Source: Photobacterium halotolerans DSM 18316 (lineage in GTDB: Bacteria > Pseudomonadota > Gammaproteobacteria > Enterobacterales > Vibrionaceae). Taken from it: a DNA stretch of 64,000 nt. Each line of letters starts with the position of its first letter. The first letter of the stretch is position 1. Below, piece after piece: positions 48,357-57,268 of the stretch. The notes beneath the pieces were generated by a model. That model worked only from the letters and a program-made list of their open reading frames with translations, had not been told where the DNA came from and did no database searches. A program made the position numbers and the translations under genes. Where the stretch lies: NCBI RefSeq assembly GCF_000425165.1, contig NZ_AULG01000024.1, forward strand, positions 1 to 64,000. The letters are read 5' to 3'.

Positions 48357-50315
48357 TTGTCTTTTATGCAGCATACCGACATCGGCTTTGGCTCTACACT
48401 CACGAGCGAAGGCTGCCACTTCCGTTTATATGGCCCGGATATTCTTACGCTGGAAGTGGTGCTATTCGATAAGGAAGGCATTGCCATCGCATGTCATAGT
48501 CTTGAGCGCCAAGCAAACGATCACTGGACTGTTTTCATCCGGGGCATCGGCGAAAACACCGGCTATGCCTTTCTTGTGACTACAGCGACTGACCTTTCAG
48601 CGCAATGGCTGCTTGATCCCCATGCGCACAGAGTACAGCAGCAGCCGGCACCTGATCGGACATCTGATCTGGTCACTGCTCCGGAATGGATAGCCTACAC
48701 CACTTGCCATGATTTCGACTGGCAGGGGTGCGAGCGTCCGGCCATTGCTCCGGAGAAAACGGTTCTGTGTGAAGTGCATGTGAAAGGTTACACCAAAGCC
48801 AATCCGGATCTTCCCGCCAATCTGCGCGGCACGTATTCAGGGTTGTGCCACCCTGTCACTTTGGCCCATTTCAGGCAATCAGGCATCACCAGCTTGCAGC
48901 TCATGCCGATTGCGGCAAAAGCAGATGAAACGCACCTCGCTGCCAAATCTCTGACCAATTTCTGGGGCTACAACCCGATTGCATGGTCTGCACCAGACCA
49001 ACGTTTCGCCTCAGCCGATCCGGTGCGAGAGTGTAAAACCATGATTCGCACCCTGCATGCTCACGGCATAGAAGTCATTCTCGATGTGGTCTACAACCAT
49101 ACCGCCGAAGAAGGGGATGGCGGTCCGGTGTTTCACTTTAAAGCACTCGACAACCAGAGCTATTTAAAAGACGAGCAGGGGCAATTCAAAAACTATACCG
49201 GCTGTGGCAATACCCTGGATGTCAGCCACCCGCCCATGCTGCAGGCCATATTGCAATCATTGCGTAGCTGGGTGTTGAATTATCAGGTGGATGGGTTTCG
49301 GTTTGATCTTGCGGCAACGCTGGGCCGGAACCATGACCACTTTTCGTCAGACTCTGCTTTCTTTGCCGCGATACGCAATGATCCGGTGCTCAGCAGTGTA
49401 AAACTGATTGCCGAACCCTGGGACATAGGACCAGATGGCTATCAGTCTGGCGCTTTTCCGGCCGGCTGGCATGAATGCAACGACCAGTTCCGGGACAATT
49501 GGCGCAGTTTCTGGCTGCATGACGCCCCTGCTTCTGCGGTTGCCCCTCACCTGCTGGGTTCGCAACCACAGTTTCCTGCCCAAAACTGGCCGCAAAAATA
49601 CAGTATCAATTACCTCTGTTATCACGACGGATTCACCCTGCAGGATCTGGTGTCATTCAATGACAGACATAACCACGCCAATGGCGAAAATAATTGTGAC
49701 GGTCATCCTGATAACCGCTCCAATAATCAGGGGACAGAAGGTTTAGCTGCAACAACCGCTGTTCAAAACAGACGGGAAAAGCAAAAGCGTAACCTGATGA
49801 CCAGCTTATTGTTCAGTCTGGGCATTCCCCATCTGTTAGGTGCTGACCTGCACTCGCACAGCCAGCAGGGCAACAACAACGCTTATTGTCAGGACAACGA
49901 CACCAACTGGGTAAACTGGGCACTCTCCAGAGAAGAGTACAAATTCAGAAATTGGTTGCAGTCACTGATTCAGCATCGTCAAACCGTCATGCCAGCTATC
50001 ATGAGAGCAATGACAGACAAAACGTCTGCGCCAGCCACGATTAGCTGGCTGACTCCCACAGGAACACCGATGGATGACCAGAATTGGGCCGGACGCCAGC
50101 CTTTTTCCTGTCTCATTCAGGCCGACGATAACAACGCCCTGCTTTATCTGCTCAACCCTGATGATTATCCGGTACGCTTCCGCTTGCCATCGTCACTGCA
50201 CAGCTGGACTTGTCTGGTTGATACCGCTGAGGACCAGTTGGCTGCTCGGAACATTCACCAGTCAGACTGCCTGGTCCGGCCCGTTTCTATGGTGATCCTC
50301 ATTCCGGCATCCTAA
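48357..50315 (+). CDS. glgX: Glycogen/maltodextrin debranching enzyme GlgX
   Basis: 652 residues, GH13 isoamylase type; hydrolyses alpha-1,6 branches of limit dextrins. N-terminal CBM48 region (FRLYGPDILTLEVVLFDKEG), then VKGYTKANPDLPANLRGTYS, VILDVVYNHTAEEG, VDGFRFDLAATLGR (nucleophile Asp near 313), LIAEPWD (Glu near 352) and SINYLCYHDGFTLQDLV. Start: TTG 48357 has AGGGA nine bases before it; the first ATG (48366) is 18 bases from it. Placed behind lamB, so its use here is probably in maltodextrin catabolism. Confidence 0.94.
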   Translation: MSFMQHTDIGFGSTLTSEGCHFRLYGPDILTLEVVLFDKEGIAIACHSLERQANDHWTVFIRGIGENTGYAFLVTTATDLSAQWLLDPHAHRVQQQPAPDRTSDLVTAPEWIAYTTCHDFDWQGCERPAIAPEKTVLCEVHVKGYTKANPDLPANLRGTYSGLCHPVTLAHFRQSGITSLQLMPIAAKADETHLAAKSLTNFWGYNPIAWSAPDQRFASADPVRECKTMIRTLHAHGIEVILDVVYNHTAEEGDGGPVFHFKALDNQSYLKDEQGQFKNYTGCGNTLDVSHPPMLQAILQSLRSWVLNYQVDGFRFDLAATLGRNHDHFSSDSAFFAAIRNDPVLSSVKLIAEPWDIGPDGYQSGAFPAGWHECNDQFRDNWRSFWLHDAPASAVAPHLLGSQPQFPAQNWPQKYSINYLCYHDGFTLQDLVSFNDRHNHANGENNCDGHPDNRSNNQGTEGLAATTAVQNRREKQKRNLMTSLLFSLGIPHLLGADLHSHSQQGNNNAYCQDNDTNWVNWALSREEYKFRNWLQSLIQHRQTVMPAIMRAMTDKTSAPATISWLTPTGTPMDDQNWAGRQPFSCLIQADDNNALLYLLNPDDYPVRFRLPSSLHSWTCLVDTAEDQLAARNIHQSDCLVRPVSMVILIPAS

Positions 50316-50395
50316 AACACAGGCATTCGTCTTATCTCCTACACTTAGGGTCTTGTATAAACTTCAGGCGCAGACTTGTAACCCCGCCACAACAA

Positions 50396-50412
50396 TGATA
50401 ATAATTATCATT
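50396..50412. promoter_or_regulatory. Fur box
   Basis: ATGATAATAATTATCAT is a perfect 17-bp palindrome close to the Fur consensus GATAATGATAATCATTATC, 27 bp before the fagA-like start. Predicts iron repression of the fagA-like-fumC operon. Confidence 0.8.
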
Positions 50413-50438
50413 AAAGTTTATTAAGTGTGGAGTGATTG

Positions 50439-50816
50439 ATGAGCAGATCCAGTACGCTGTACCGACAGTTCTTTCTGGCAGAAGAGCGTTTTCTGAATCA
50501 CCCTCTTATCCCAGGGTTCGAACAGGATGTCATCGTTGACATGACACAGGCCGGAATGAATCTGGCAGCGTACTACGGGCAACAGAACGCATTGCGCAAC
50601 CCTCTGCTTCAGGAGCTGTTTCTGAGGCGTGTTTTCTTTCATTTGTGCAACAGTGTTGAAGATAAACACCAATCCCGTGTTTTTCGCCGTATTTGTCTGG
50701 ATTATCTGCATTGTCCCTTGCTCGCTCTGAAAAAATGTTATGGCGATAATCACGTCAGTAAATTCCTGTCTCTGAAACAAAGCCTCCTACAGTTACATCA
50801 TTCCTCCGGATTATAA
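50439..50816 (+). CDS. FagA-like protein upstream of fumC
   Basis: 125 residues from ATG 50439 with GGAGTG before it. Soluble, helical, begins MSRSSTLYRQFFLAEERFLN and has several Cys residues (LCNSVEDKHQ, RRICLDYLHC, LKKCYGD). In Pseudomonas aeruginosa the Fur-controlled operon fagA-fumC-orfX-sodA starts with a protein of similar size in the same position; the resemblance here is mainly by context and length. Twelve bases separate it from fumC. Function unknown; probably part of an iron-starvation response. Confidence 0.65.
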   Translation: MSRSSTLYRQFFLAEERFLNHPLIPGFEQDVIVDMTQAGMNLAAYYGQQNALRNPLLQELFLRRVFFHLCNSVEDKHQSRVFRRICLDYLHCPLLALKKCYGDNHVSKFLSLKQSLLQLHHSSGL

Positions 50817-50828
50817 GGAACCACGGAA

Positions 50829-52214
50829 ATGACGACATCCTACCGCATTGAAAAAGACAGCATGGGCGAAGTGAACGTCCCGAAAGAGGCGCTTTATCAG
50901 GCGCAGACCCAGCGGGCCGTGAACAACTTTCCCGTCAGCGGACTGACAATGCCTGTCCAGTTCATCAAAGCCCTGGCATTTGTGAAACAAGCCGCCGCAA
51001 GAAGCAATCTCGACCTTGAGCTGCTGGATTCAGACATCGCCCATGCCATTATCGACAGCTGTCAGGAAATCATTGATGGTCACCACCTCGACCAGTTCCC
51101 GATTGATGTTTTCCAGACCGGCTCCGGAACCAGCTCCAACATGAATGCCAACGAAGTCATCGCCACGCTCGCGTCAAAGCGTGCGGGTCAAGTTGTCAGC
51201 CCGAATGATCACGTCAACATGGGACAGAGCAGTAACGATGTGATCCCAACCACCATTCAGGTCAGCGCCGCACTGGCATGCCACGAGCAACTGCTGCCTG
51301 CGATGGCGCACATCTGTCATACCCTTGATGAGAAAGCCTCTGCGGTCGGCCATATCGTCAAAACCGGCCGGACACACCTGATGGATGCCATGCCGGTCAC
51401 GCTGGCGCAGGAGCTGCTTGGCTGGAAGACACAGATCGAGAAAGCACGCCTGGGCATACTGCATAGTCTGGACAATGTTTCAGCATTGGCTCAGGGAGGG
51501 ACGGCAGTCGGCACCGGAATCAACGCCGATCCGACATTTGCGGCGGTGTTTGCCAATAACCTCTCAGTGTCGGCAGAAATTCCGTTTACCAGCAGCGATA
51601 ACTTTTTCTACAACCTCAGCAGCCAGGACGCTATCGTGAGCCTGTCGGGTCAGCTGAAAACCGCCGCTGTGGCCATGATGAAAATTGCCAATGATCTGCG
51701 CTGGATGAATTCAGGCCCTCTGGCCGGGCTGGGGGAAATCGAGCTCGAAGCGCTGCAGCCAGGTTCATCCATCATGCCGGGCAAAGTGAACCCTGTAATA
51801 CCTGAAGCCGCGGCTATGGTTTCCGCCCAGGTGATTGGCAACGACAGCACCATTACAGTGGCCGGACAGTCCGGGAATTTCCAGCTCAATGTGATGTTAC
51901 CTGTCATTGCCTATAACCTGCTGCAAAGCATTGAACTTCTGTCGAATACCTTCAAGCTGCTGGCGGATAAAGCCATTGCCAGTTTTAGTGTACGGGAAGA
52001 CAAATTGCAGGAAGCTCTGGCGAAGAACCCGATTCTGGTCACGGCGCTCAATCCGGTTATCGGCTATTTGAAAGCGGCTGAAATTGCCAAGAAAGCCTAC
52101 AAAGAGAACAGAGATATTCTGGATGTCGCAGAAGAGGAAACTGATTTATCGCGGCAGGAGCTTGAACATTTGCTGGATCCGCAAAAGCTCACCACGGGCG
52201 GTGTTGCTCATTAA
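50829..52214 (+). CDS. fumC: Class II fumarase
   Basis: 461 residues. Interconverts fumarate and malate without an iron-sulfur cluster. The signature GSSIMPGKVNPVIPE, the FQTGSGTSSNMNANEVIATL block, QSSNDVIPTTIQVSA and GRTHLMDAMPVTLAQE are all present. Behind a Fur box, as expected of the iron-independent enzyme made when Fe-S fumarases fail. RBS AAGGAA. No sodA follows; the next gene is an EAL protein on the other strand. Confidence 0.96.
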   Translation: MTTSYRIEKDSMGEVNVPKEALYQAQTQRAVNNFPVSGLTMPVQFIKALAFVKQAAARSNLDLELLDSDIAHAIIDSCQEIIDGHHLDQFPIDVFQTGSGTSSNMNANEVIATLASKRAGQVVSPNDHVNMGQSSNDVIPTTIQVSAALACHEQLLPAMAHICHTLDEKASAVGHIVKTGRTHLMDAMPVTLAQELLGWKTQIEKARLGILHSLDNVSALAQGGTAVGTGINADPTFAAVFANNLSVSAEIPFTSSDNFFYNLSSQDAIVSLSGQLKTAAVAMMKIANDLRWMNSGPLAGLGEIELEALQPGSSIMPGKVNPVIPEAAAMVSAQVIGNDSTITVAGQSGNFQLNVMLPVIAYNLLQSIELLSNTFKLLADKAIASFSVREDKLQEALAKNPILVTALNPVIGYLKAAEIAKKAYKENRDILDVAEEETDLSRQELEHLLDPQKLTTGGVAH

Positions 52215-52292
52215 CATTGAGCATCGACATTAAGCGTTAATGCCTTATCGTCGCAAAACGGTGTTCAGCATCATAAATATCAAGGGTTGGCC

Positions 52293-53087
52293 TCAGCTGA
52301 CCCTTGACAGTAAGATCTCAGAAAGCAGCTGTGGCCGTCCCAGATAAAAGCCCTGGATATAATCGGCGTTAAGCATTCTGGCGACTTTCAATCCCGCCGC
52401 ATTTTCTACTCCTTCAATCAGCAGCTTTGCGCCAAGCTCCCGGCCAAGCCCCATCACTTTGCGCAAAGGCGACTCCTGACCGGACAGGAAATCCGCCAGC
52501 AGTGAGCGATCCACTTTGATGATGTCAGGCCGTAAAAAGCGAGCCCGGCATTCAGATGAGGCTTTGACGCCATAATCATCCAGAGCGACCTTCATACCTA
52601 GTGCCCGCATTTGCTGCAAGATGTCTAACAGCTCAATATTGCTGGTGCAGTCGTGTTCCAGTAACTCAAAAAACACCTGCTCAGATTTCAGTCCTAACGC
52701 TGTCAGGCGCTGATGAAGCAGTGCTGCCGGCACATTTTTGCTGTGTATCAGCAAGGCATCAGGCACCATATTGATAAACAAAGTGTAAGACGCAAAAAAC
52801 TGAGCAAAGTTTTTCACATGAATCACTCTGGCCAGCCGGTCCATGTTGACCTGATCGGTTTCATCATAGTATTCAGGAGCGAAAAAAGGTTCAGTGTTCA
52901 GCTCGTCGCCACATTCATTAAATACCCTTACCAAGGCTTCAAATCCGAAAAGATCGCCATTCATTCGATGAATGGGCTGGAAAGCCGTCTTCAAATGATA
53001 AGCATCATACACAGCACTGTAACTGCCATCAGCCTCTGTGGTTAAGTGCCTGTTAATCTCATCCAATGTGACAATAACTTTACTCAC
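52293..53087 (-). CDS. EAL-domain c-di-GMP phosphodiesterase
   Basis: 264 residues, essentially a stand-alone EAL domain. Motifs: AFQPIHRMNGDLFGFEALVR (Glu50-Ala-Leu), NMVPDAL (metal Asn), FELLEHD (Glu), VALDDYGVKASS (Asp-Asp retained; DDFG is DDYG), IIKVDRSLL (Lys) and IEGVENAAG (Glu), QGFYLGRP. The catalytic set appears complete, so hydrolysis of c-di-GMP to pGpG is expected. Together with the two GGDEF proteins in the window it belongs to c-di-GMP control. Confidence 0.9.
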   Translation of the reverse strand: MSKVIVTLDEINRHLTTEADGSYSAVYDAYHLKTAFQPIHRMNGDLFGFEALVRVFNECGDELNTEPFFAPEYYDETDQVNMDRLARVIHVKNFAQFFASYTLFINMVPDALLIHSKNVPAALLHQRLTALGLKSEQVFFELLEHDCTSNIELLDILQQMRALGMKVALDDYGVKASSECRARFLRPDIIKVDRSLLADFLSGQESPLRKVMGLGRELGAKLLIEGVENAAGLKVARMLNADYIQGFYLGRPQLLSEILLSRVS

Positions 53088-53357
53088 ATATCATCTCTTT
53101 ATGTGAAAACGGGAAGGCATGCACTTAGCTGCTGACATACTAGGCCTGGGCAGTTAAATAAAAGATGCCGAATATATAGATATTAGCGACCAGAAAATGT
53201 CTTAAAATTGAGACATCATAATTTTATGCGATATCCCTCAGGAAAATGTCACAAAAAAGTTAAATTTATGTATTACCTCCATGATTTTGACTTCAAAACG
53301 ACACCTGACTGAAACATTAGTGTCATTATTTACACCTAACCTGTGCCCTTAGATCCA

Positions 53358-54080
53358 ATGAAAAGGAAAAACACGTTGCTATCCAACACACAACCCATAA
53401 CGAAATTGCCCAATCTTGCCATCTTCGACTTAGATGAAACGCTTATTGCCGCTGATTCTGCTTCACTGTGGGTCAGGTTTATTGTCAATAAAGGACTGGC
53501 ATCGCCACTTCTCATTGAGCAAGAACAAAACCTGATGAAAGATTACGCGAAAGGCAGCATGGATATGCAGTCATATATGGCTGCGACATTAGCGCCCATT
53601 GCAGGTATGAGTACCGGTGAACTGGCACCGTTAATCGAGGAATTCGTTCAGACGTGCATTCGCCCTGCTCTGTTTCCGGCCGCCATTGAGCGTATTGAAT
53701 GGCATAAACGTCGCGGTGACACCGTTATTATTATTTCTGCAACCGGCGAACATCTGGTCAGACCGATAGCTGAGTTGCTGCTGGTCGATGATGCACTGGC
53801 TATCAATCTCGAGACCCAAAACAACACCCTGACAGGGAATACAGTAGGCACCTTAAGCTACAGAGAAGGCAAAGTCGTTCGGTTAGAAGCCTGGCTGGAA
53901 TCGCACTCTGACTCGTTTAATGCACTGTATTGTTATACCGACTCAATTAACGATCTGCCTCTGCTTCAGGCTGTTGATCATCCTTTTGCTGTGAATCCTG
54001 ATCCGGCCCTTGCATTACATGCACAAATGCAGGAATGGACCATAATGAACTGGCATCACGAAAACGACATTCAGCGATAA
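53358..54080 (+). CDS. HAD-superfamily subfamily IB phosphatase
   Basis: 240 residues from ATG 53358; no convincing RBS, and a GTG at 53343 is possible. HAD motif I FDLDETL (Asp24, Asp26), motif II IIISATGEH, motif III/IV YCYTDSINDLPLLQ. The cap is of the C1 helical type as in SerB-like hydrolases. Substrate unknown; members act on phosphoserine-like or nucleotide metabolites. Confidence 0.85.
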   Translation: MKRKNTLLSNTQPITKLPNLAIFDLDETLIAADSASLWVRFIVNKGLASPLLIEQEQNLMKDYAKGSMDMQSYMAATLAPIAGMSTGELAPLIEEFVQTCIRPALFPAAIERIEWHKRRGDTVIIISATGEHLVRPIAELLLVDDALAINLETQNNTLTGNTVGTLSYREGKVVRLEAWLESHSDSFNALYCYTDSINDLPLLQAVDHPFAVNPDPALALHAQMQEWTIMNWHHENDIQR

Positions 54081-54258
54081 CCTTTCTGCGAGCATATTTT
54101 TGCCACTCAGCCCTTAAATACAGAGGGCTGAAATATCTTCTTACTCTTTTTCGGCCTTGTTCAATTTCTTTGACCAGGTTGTTCAAGTTAATACACTGAT
54201 TTTTGAAATATTTACCACTAGAATAGGTAGGTAGTTTTTAATCAGGGTCCACAAGTAC

Positions 54259-54801
54259 ATGAAAAAGGCAGTCAATCATTATGATTGGGTTTCAGTAACC
54301 CTCCACTGGGCAAGTGCTGTTGTCATCATTGGGCTATTTGCTGTTGGCCTGTGGATGGTCGATCTCAATTACTATTCATCCTGGTACACGGTTGCTCCTC
54401 ACTGGCATAAGTCAGTAGGTTTGACACTCGCCGCTGTAACCCTTTTCCGACTGCTATGGAAAACAGTGAAACAACAACCGGCTATTGAAGGAGCCACTTG
54501 GGAAAAAGCACTCGCCAAGCTGGCGCACCTTGTCATTTATGTTCTGTTGTTCGGTTTATTTGTCAGTGGTTATCTCATTTCGACGTCGGACGGACGCGGC
54601 ATAGAGGTATTTGACTGGTTAACCGTTCCTTCAATGGGCGAACTCTTTCCGGATCAATCCGATGTGGCAGGAGAAATTCATGAGTACCTCGCCTACGCCT
54701 TGATCGGATTAGCTACCCTGCATGCGGTAGCAGCGTTGAAACACCACTTTGTTAATAAAGATAATACCTTAAAGAAAATGTTGGGAGTTAAGGAAAAATG
54801 A
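54259..54801 (+). CDS. Cytochrome b561
   Basis: 180 residues with four transmembrane helices. Haem-ligand histidines: VTLHWASA (His16), PHWHKSVG, IHEYLAYAL and ATLHAVAALKHHF. Belongs to the bacterial diheme b561 family, which moves electrons between quinol and periplasmic acceptors. Overlaps the following yceI start by four bases (ATGA), so the two are translationally coupled. Confidence 0.92.
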   Translation: MKKAVNHYDWVSVTLHWASAVVIIGLFAVGLWMVDLNYYSSWYTVAPHWHKSVGLTLAAVTLFRLLWKTVKQQPAIEGATWEKALAKLAHLVIYVLLFGLFVSGYLISTSDGRGIEVFDWLTVPSMGELFPDQSDVAGEIHEYLAYALIGLATLHAVAALKHHFVNKDNTLKKMLGVKEK

Positions 54802-55367
54802 AGAAGCATCTTACCGCGTTGAGCCTGGCTGCGGCCCTTGTTTTACCTGGCATCGCCAATGCCGCTGATTATGCCATTGATAACAAAGGCGCTCACGCCT
54901 CAGTTAACCTGAAAATCAGCCACCTCGGCTACAGCTGGATCAAAGCACGTTTCAATACCTTTGATGGTACTTTCAGCTATGACCCTGAAAACATTGCCGC
55001 CTCAAAAGTAACAGTGAACATTGACACCACCAGCTTCGATTCCAATCACGCGGATCGTGACAAGCACGTTCGCAGCGAAGATTTCCTGGAAGTGAGCAAG
55101 TATCCAAAAGCCACCTTTACCAGTACCAAAGTGACTGACAAAGGTAACGGTAAACTGGCCATCGATGGCAACCTGACGCTGCACGGCCAGACGAAACCTA
55201 TCACTATTGATGCTGAATTTGTCGGCGCAGGTAAAGATCCATGGGGCGGTTACCGCGCTGGTTTCATGGGCACAACCCGTGTTGAGCTGGCTGACTTTGG
55301 TATCCAGGTTATGGGTACTTCCAGCTACGCAGACATGGAGCTGCATGTGGAAGGGGTTCGTCTGTAA
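54798..55367 (+). CDS. YceI family periplasmic lipid-binding protein
   Basis: 189 residues. Signal peptide MKKHLTALSLAAALVLPGIA with ANA-A cleavage. Lipocalin-like YceI fold with ADYAIDNKGAHASVNLKISH, SWIKARFNTFDGTFSYDPEN, NITSFDSNHADRDKHVRSEDF-type block and the closing RVELADFGIQVMG. Binds polyisoprenoids such as ubiquinone in homologues; the pairing with cytochrome b561 fits a quinone-linked role. Confidence 0.93.
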   Translation: MKKHLTALSLAAALVLPGIANAADYAIDNKGAHASVNLKISHLGYSWIKARFNTFDGTFSYDPENIAASKVTVNIDTTSFDSNHADRDKHVRSEDFLEVSKYPKATFTSTKVTDKGNGKLAIDGNLTLHGQTKPITIDAEFVGAGKDPWGGYRAGFMGTTRVELADFGIQVMGTSSYADMELHVEGVRL

Positions 55368-55387
55368 TCCTGACGTCACTCTTGCTT

Positions 55388-55420
55388 CAAAAATCCGGCT
55401 TTTTATGCCGGATTTTTTAT
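55388..55420. terminator. Bidirectional terminator
   Basis: AAAAATCCGGC-TTTTTAT-GCCGGATTTTTTA between convergent yceI-type and trpS genes. Confidence 0.9.
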
Positions 55421-55438
55421 TTCTGCATTCCGATTTCT

Positions 55439-56437
55439 TCAGAACAAAGCTATCCCTAGCGCACGCTTCACATCATGTAACACCTCGTGACTGACTATAT
55501 TGGCTTTCTCCGTCCCTTTTCTCAGCACATCAATCAGCATGGTTTTATCTGACAATAACCGTTCTCTCTCCTGCCTGATAGGTGCCAGCAGCGTTTGTAA
55601 GCACTCTTCCAGGATCTGTTTCGTTTTACCATCACCCAGTCCGCCCTGACGGTACTCTTGTTTCAGTGCTTTTACGTAAGCGGTATCCGGATGGAATGCG
55701 TCCAGGTAGGTAAACACCACGTTGCCTTCGACTTGCCCGGGATCCTCAACCCTTAAGTGGTTTGGGTCGGTATACATAGCTTTGACAGCCGCACGTATCT
55801 CCTTTGTACTTGCGCCGAGCGTGATGGCCGTCCCCTGTGACTTGGACATCTTCGCTTTCCCGTCCAGCCCTGGCAATCTGGGGACGTTACTGATCAAAGG
55901 GCTGCATTCCTCCAAAATCCGCTGCTCTGCAATATGATTAAAGCGCCGAACAATCTCATTCGTCTGTTCAATCATAGGTAATTGATCGCCACCAACCGGA
56001 ACGAGGCCAGCCCGAAATGCCGTAATATCAGCAGCCTGGCTGATTGGATAGGTCAGAAAACCAGCCGGGATTGCCCTGCCAAATCCTCTGGCATGGATTT
56101 CATTTTTTACCGTCGGATTACGCTCCAGGCGCGCAATAGACACCAGATTGGCGTAATACATGGCGAGTTCAGGCAGAGCCGGTAACGAAGACTGAAGGCA
56201 GATAGTGGTCTTATCCGGCTCAATACCCACCGCCAGGTAATCAGCCACTACATTCAAAATGTTTTCTGCCACCTTTCCCGGATTATGACCGTTATCGGTT
56301 AACGCCTGTAAGTCAGCGACCAGTATGGTCTGTTGATGGGAATGCTGAAGCGTGACCCGTTGCTGAAGAGAGCCGGCAAAGTGCCCTAAATGTAAGGGGC
56401 CGGTTGGTCTGTCGCCAGTAAGGATTTGTTCTTTCAT
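55439..56437 (-). CDS. trpS: Tryptophanyl-tRNA synthetase (second-type)
   Basis: 332 residues. Class I synthetase: HIGH-type LHLGH (15-19 in GDRPTGPLHLGHFAGSL), GGDQLPMIEQTNEIVRRFN, and KMSKS (196-200). Charges tRNA-Trp. The sequence, with GDRPTGPLHLGH and TYPISQAADITAFRA, resembles the second TrpRS type (TrpS2) found beside the housekeeping enzyme in several bacteria, where it can be regulated or give indolmycin resistance. It is isolated from the dam-rpe-gph-trpS context of the standard gene, which supports a second copy. Confidence 0.9.
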   Translation of the reverse strand: MKEQILTGDRPTGPLHLGHFAGSLQQRVTLQHSHQQTILVADLQALTDNGHNPGKVAENILNVVADYLAVGIEPDKTTICLQSSLPALPELAMYYANLVSIARLERNPTVKNEIHARGFGRAIPAGFLTYPISQAADITAFRAGLVPVGGDQLPMIEQTNEIVRRFNHIAEQRILEECSPLISNVPRLPGLDGKAKMSKSQGTAITLGASTKEIRAAVKAMYTDPNHLRVEDPGQVEGNVVFTYLDAFHPDTAYVKALKQEYRQGGLGDGKTKQILEECLQTLLAPIRQERERLLSDKTMLIDVLRKGTEKANIVSHEVLHDVKRALGIALF

Positions 56438-56788
56438 CTGTTTTCCTCAGTGTAGTAAACGCCAGTGGCCACTAAGGAAACATGCATTCAAAAGAAATCT
56501 AGTGCGTTCATCAGCAGCCAAATGACGGCAAATGAACGTAAAAATTCAGTGCCGTTCTAAAAAGAACGCCACCAACGAATGGAGAGAATAAGAGTTAAGC
56601 CGATTATTTTCATACCCAAAACACTAACTGCATATCAGGCTGCTTGCAATCATATTCAGTCAGTTTCGCTGAGCTTAATTTGAAATTAAACAGACAGCCG
56701 CAATCCGGCTGACAAAGCTGCCATTAATTCTGATTTCCGGATATATAAATTAAAAAGCCAGAGCCAGACGGCTCTGGCCGACAATCCG
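56438..56788. other. trpS upstream region and small-gene 3' region
   Basis: 351 bp. On the minus strand, GTTCTTTTTAGAAC (56555-56570) and GTGGCCAC (56466-56473) are palindromic. A tiny frame of 17 codons (56434-56487, MHVSLVATGVYYTEENR) ends in an ATGA overlap with trpS, and a seven-codon MNALDFF precedes it. No Trp codons, so no classical trp leader. Terminator near 56752-56781 listed separately. Confidence 0.4.
56750..56782 (-). terminator. Terminator of the 58-residue gene
   Basis: Minus strand GCCAGAGCC-GTCT-GGCTCTGGC followed by TTTTTAATTT. Confidence 0.85.
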
Positions 56789-56965
56789 TTAGCTGGCAGG
56801 ATACTCGCTTTCTTTTCTCTGACGAGAACGCTTGATTGTCCAGTGCTCGTTAGGATCATAATTTTCATCACAAAGGTCGATAGAGAACCCCATATCGACA
56901 ATTTCTTTCAATGTCAGGTTATCCGCCAGATGGGCGATATCACCAGATCTATTACGTAATTCCAT
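56789..56965 (-). CDS. Small acidic/basic protein, uncharacterised
   Basis: 58 residues from ATG 56963-56965 (AGG seven bases upstream). Begins MELRNRSGDIAHLADNLTLK, continues EIVDMGFSIDLCDENYDPNE and ends in a basic HWTIKRSRQRKESEYPAS tail. A good RBS and a perfect terminator directly after the stop support a real gene although it is very short. No family recognised. Confidence 0.6.
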   Translation of the reverse strand: MELRNRSGDIAHLADNLTLKEIVDMGFSIDLCDENYDPNEHWTIKRSRQRKESEYPAS

Positions 56966-57268
56966 AACCGTACCTATCTCTGTAACCTACTTGATAACCC
57001 GTCCCTGATGTGCACCTTTCCCTGAAGCCTTCTTTGTGACTATAACTATAGCTTCAATAGAAGCATTACGCGGCTTTCAAGCCAGGTCCACTCAGCCTCA
57101 CAGCCAGACCGTAAAAGCTGGATCGGCCTCTAATTTCCTGTACTAAGAATAAAATCAATATGATGAATTCCTTTTGCCTGACGCTCAGGCTACTATAATC
57201 GGAATACATTTCTTGTCTTCCTCTGTGCAGACATGAGGTAATCCGACGAGTGGATAAGGGAAGCTGCA
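56966..57268. other. Divergent intergenic region before cheV
   Basis: About 300 bp. Holds promoters in both directions by position; only an imperfect CTTCAATAGAAG palindrome (57051-57062) was noticed. No ORF of merit. Confidence 0.3.

Noticed and set aside
56434..56570. Classical trp attenuator before trpS
   Set aside because: The short leader frames contain no Trp codons and no terminator/antiterminator pair was found.
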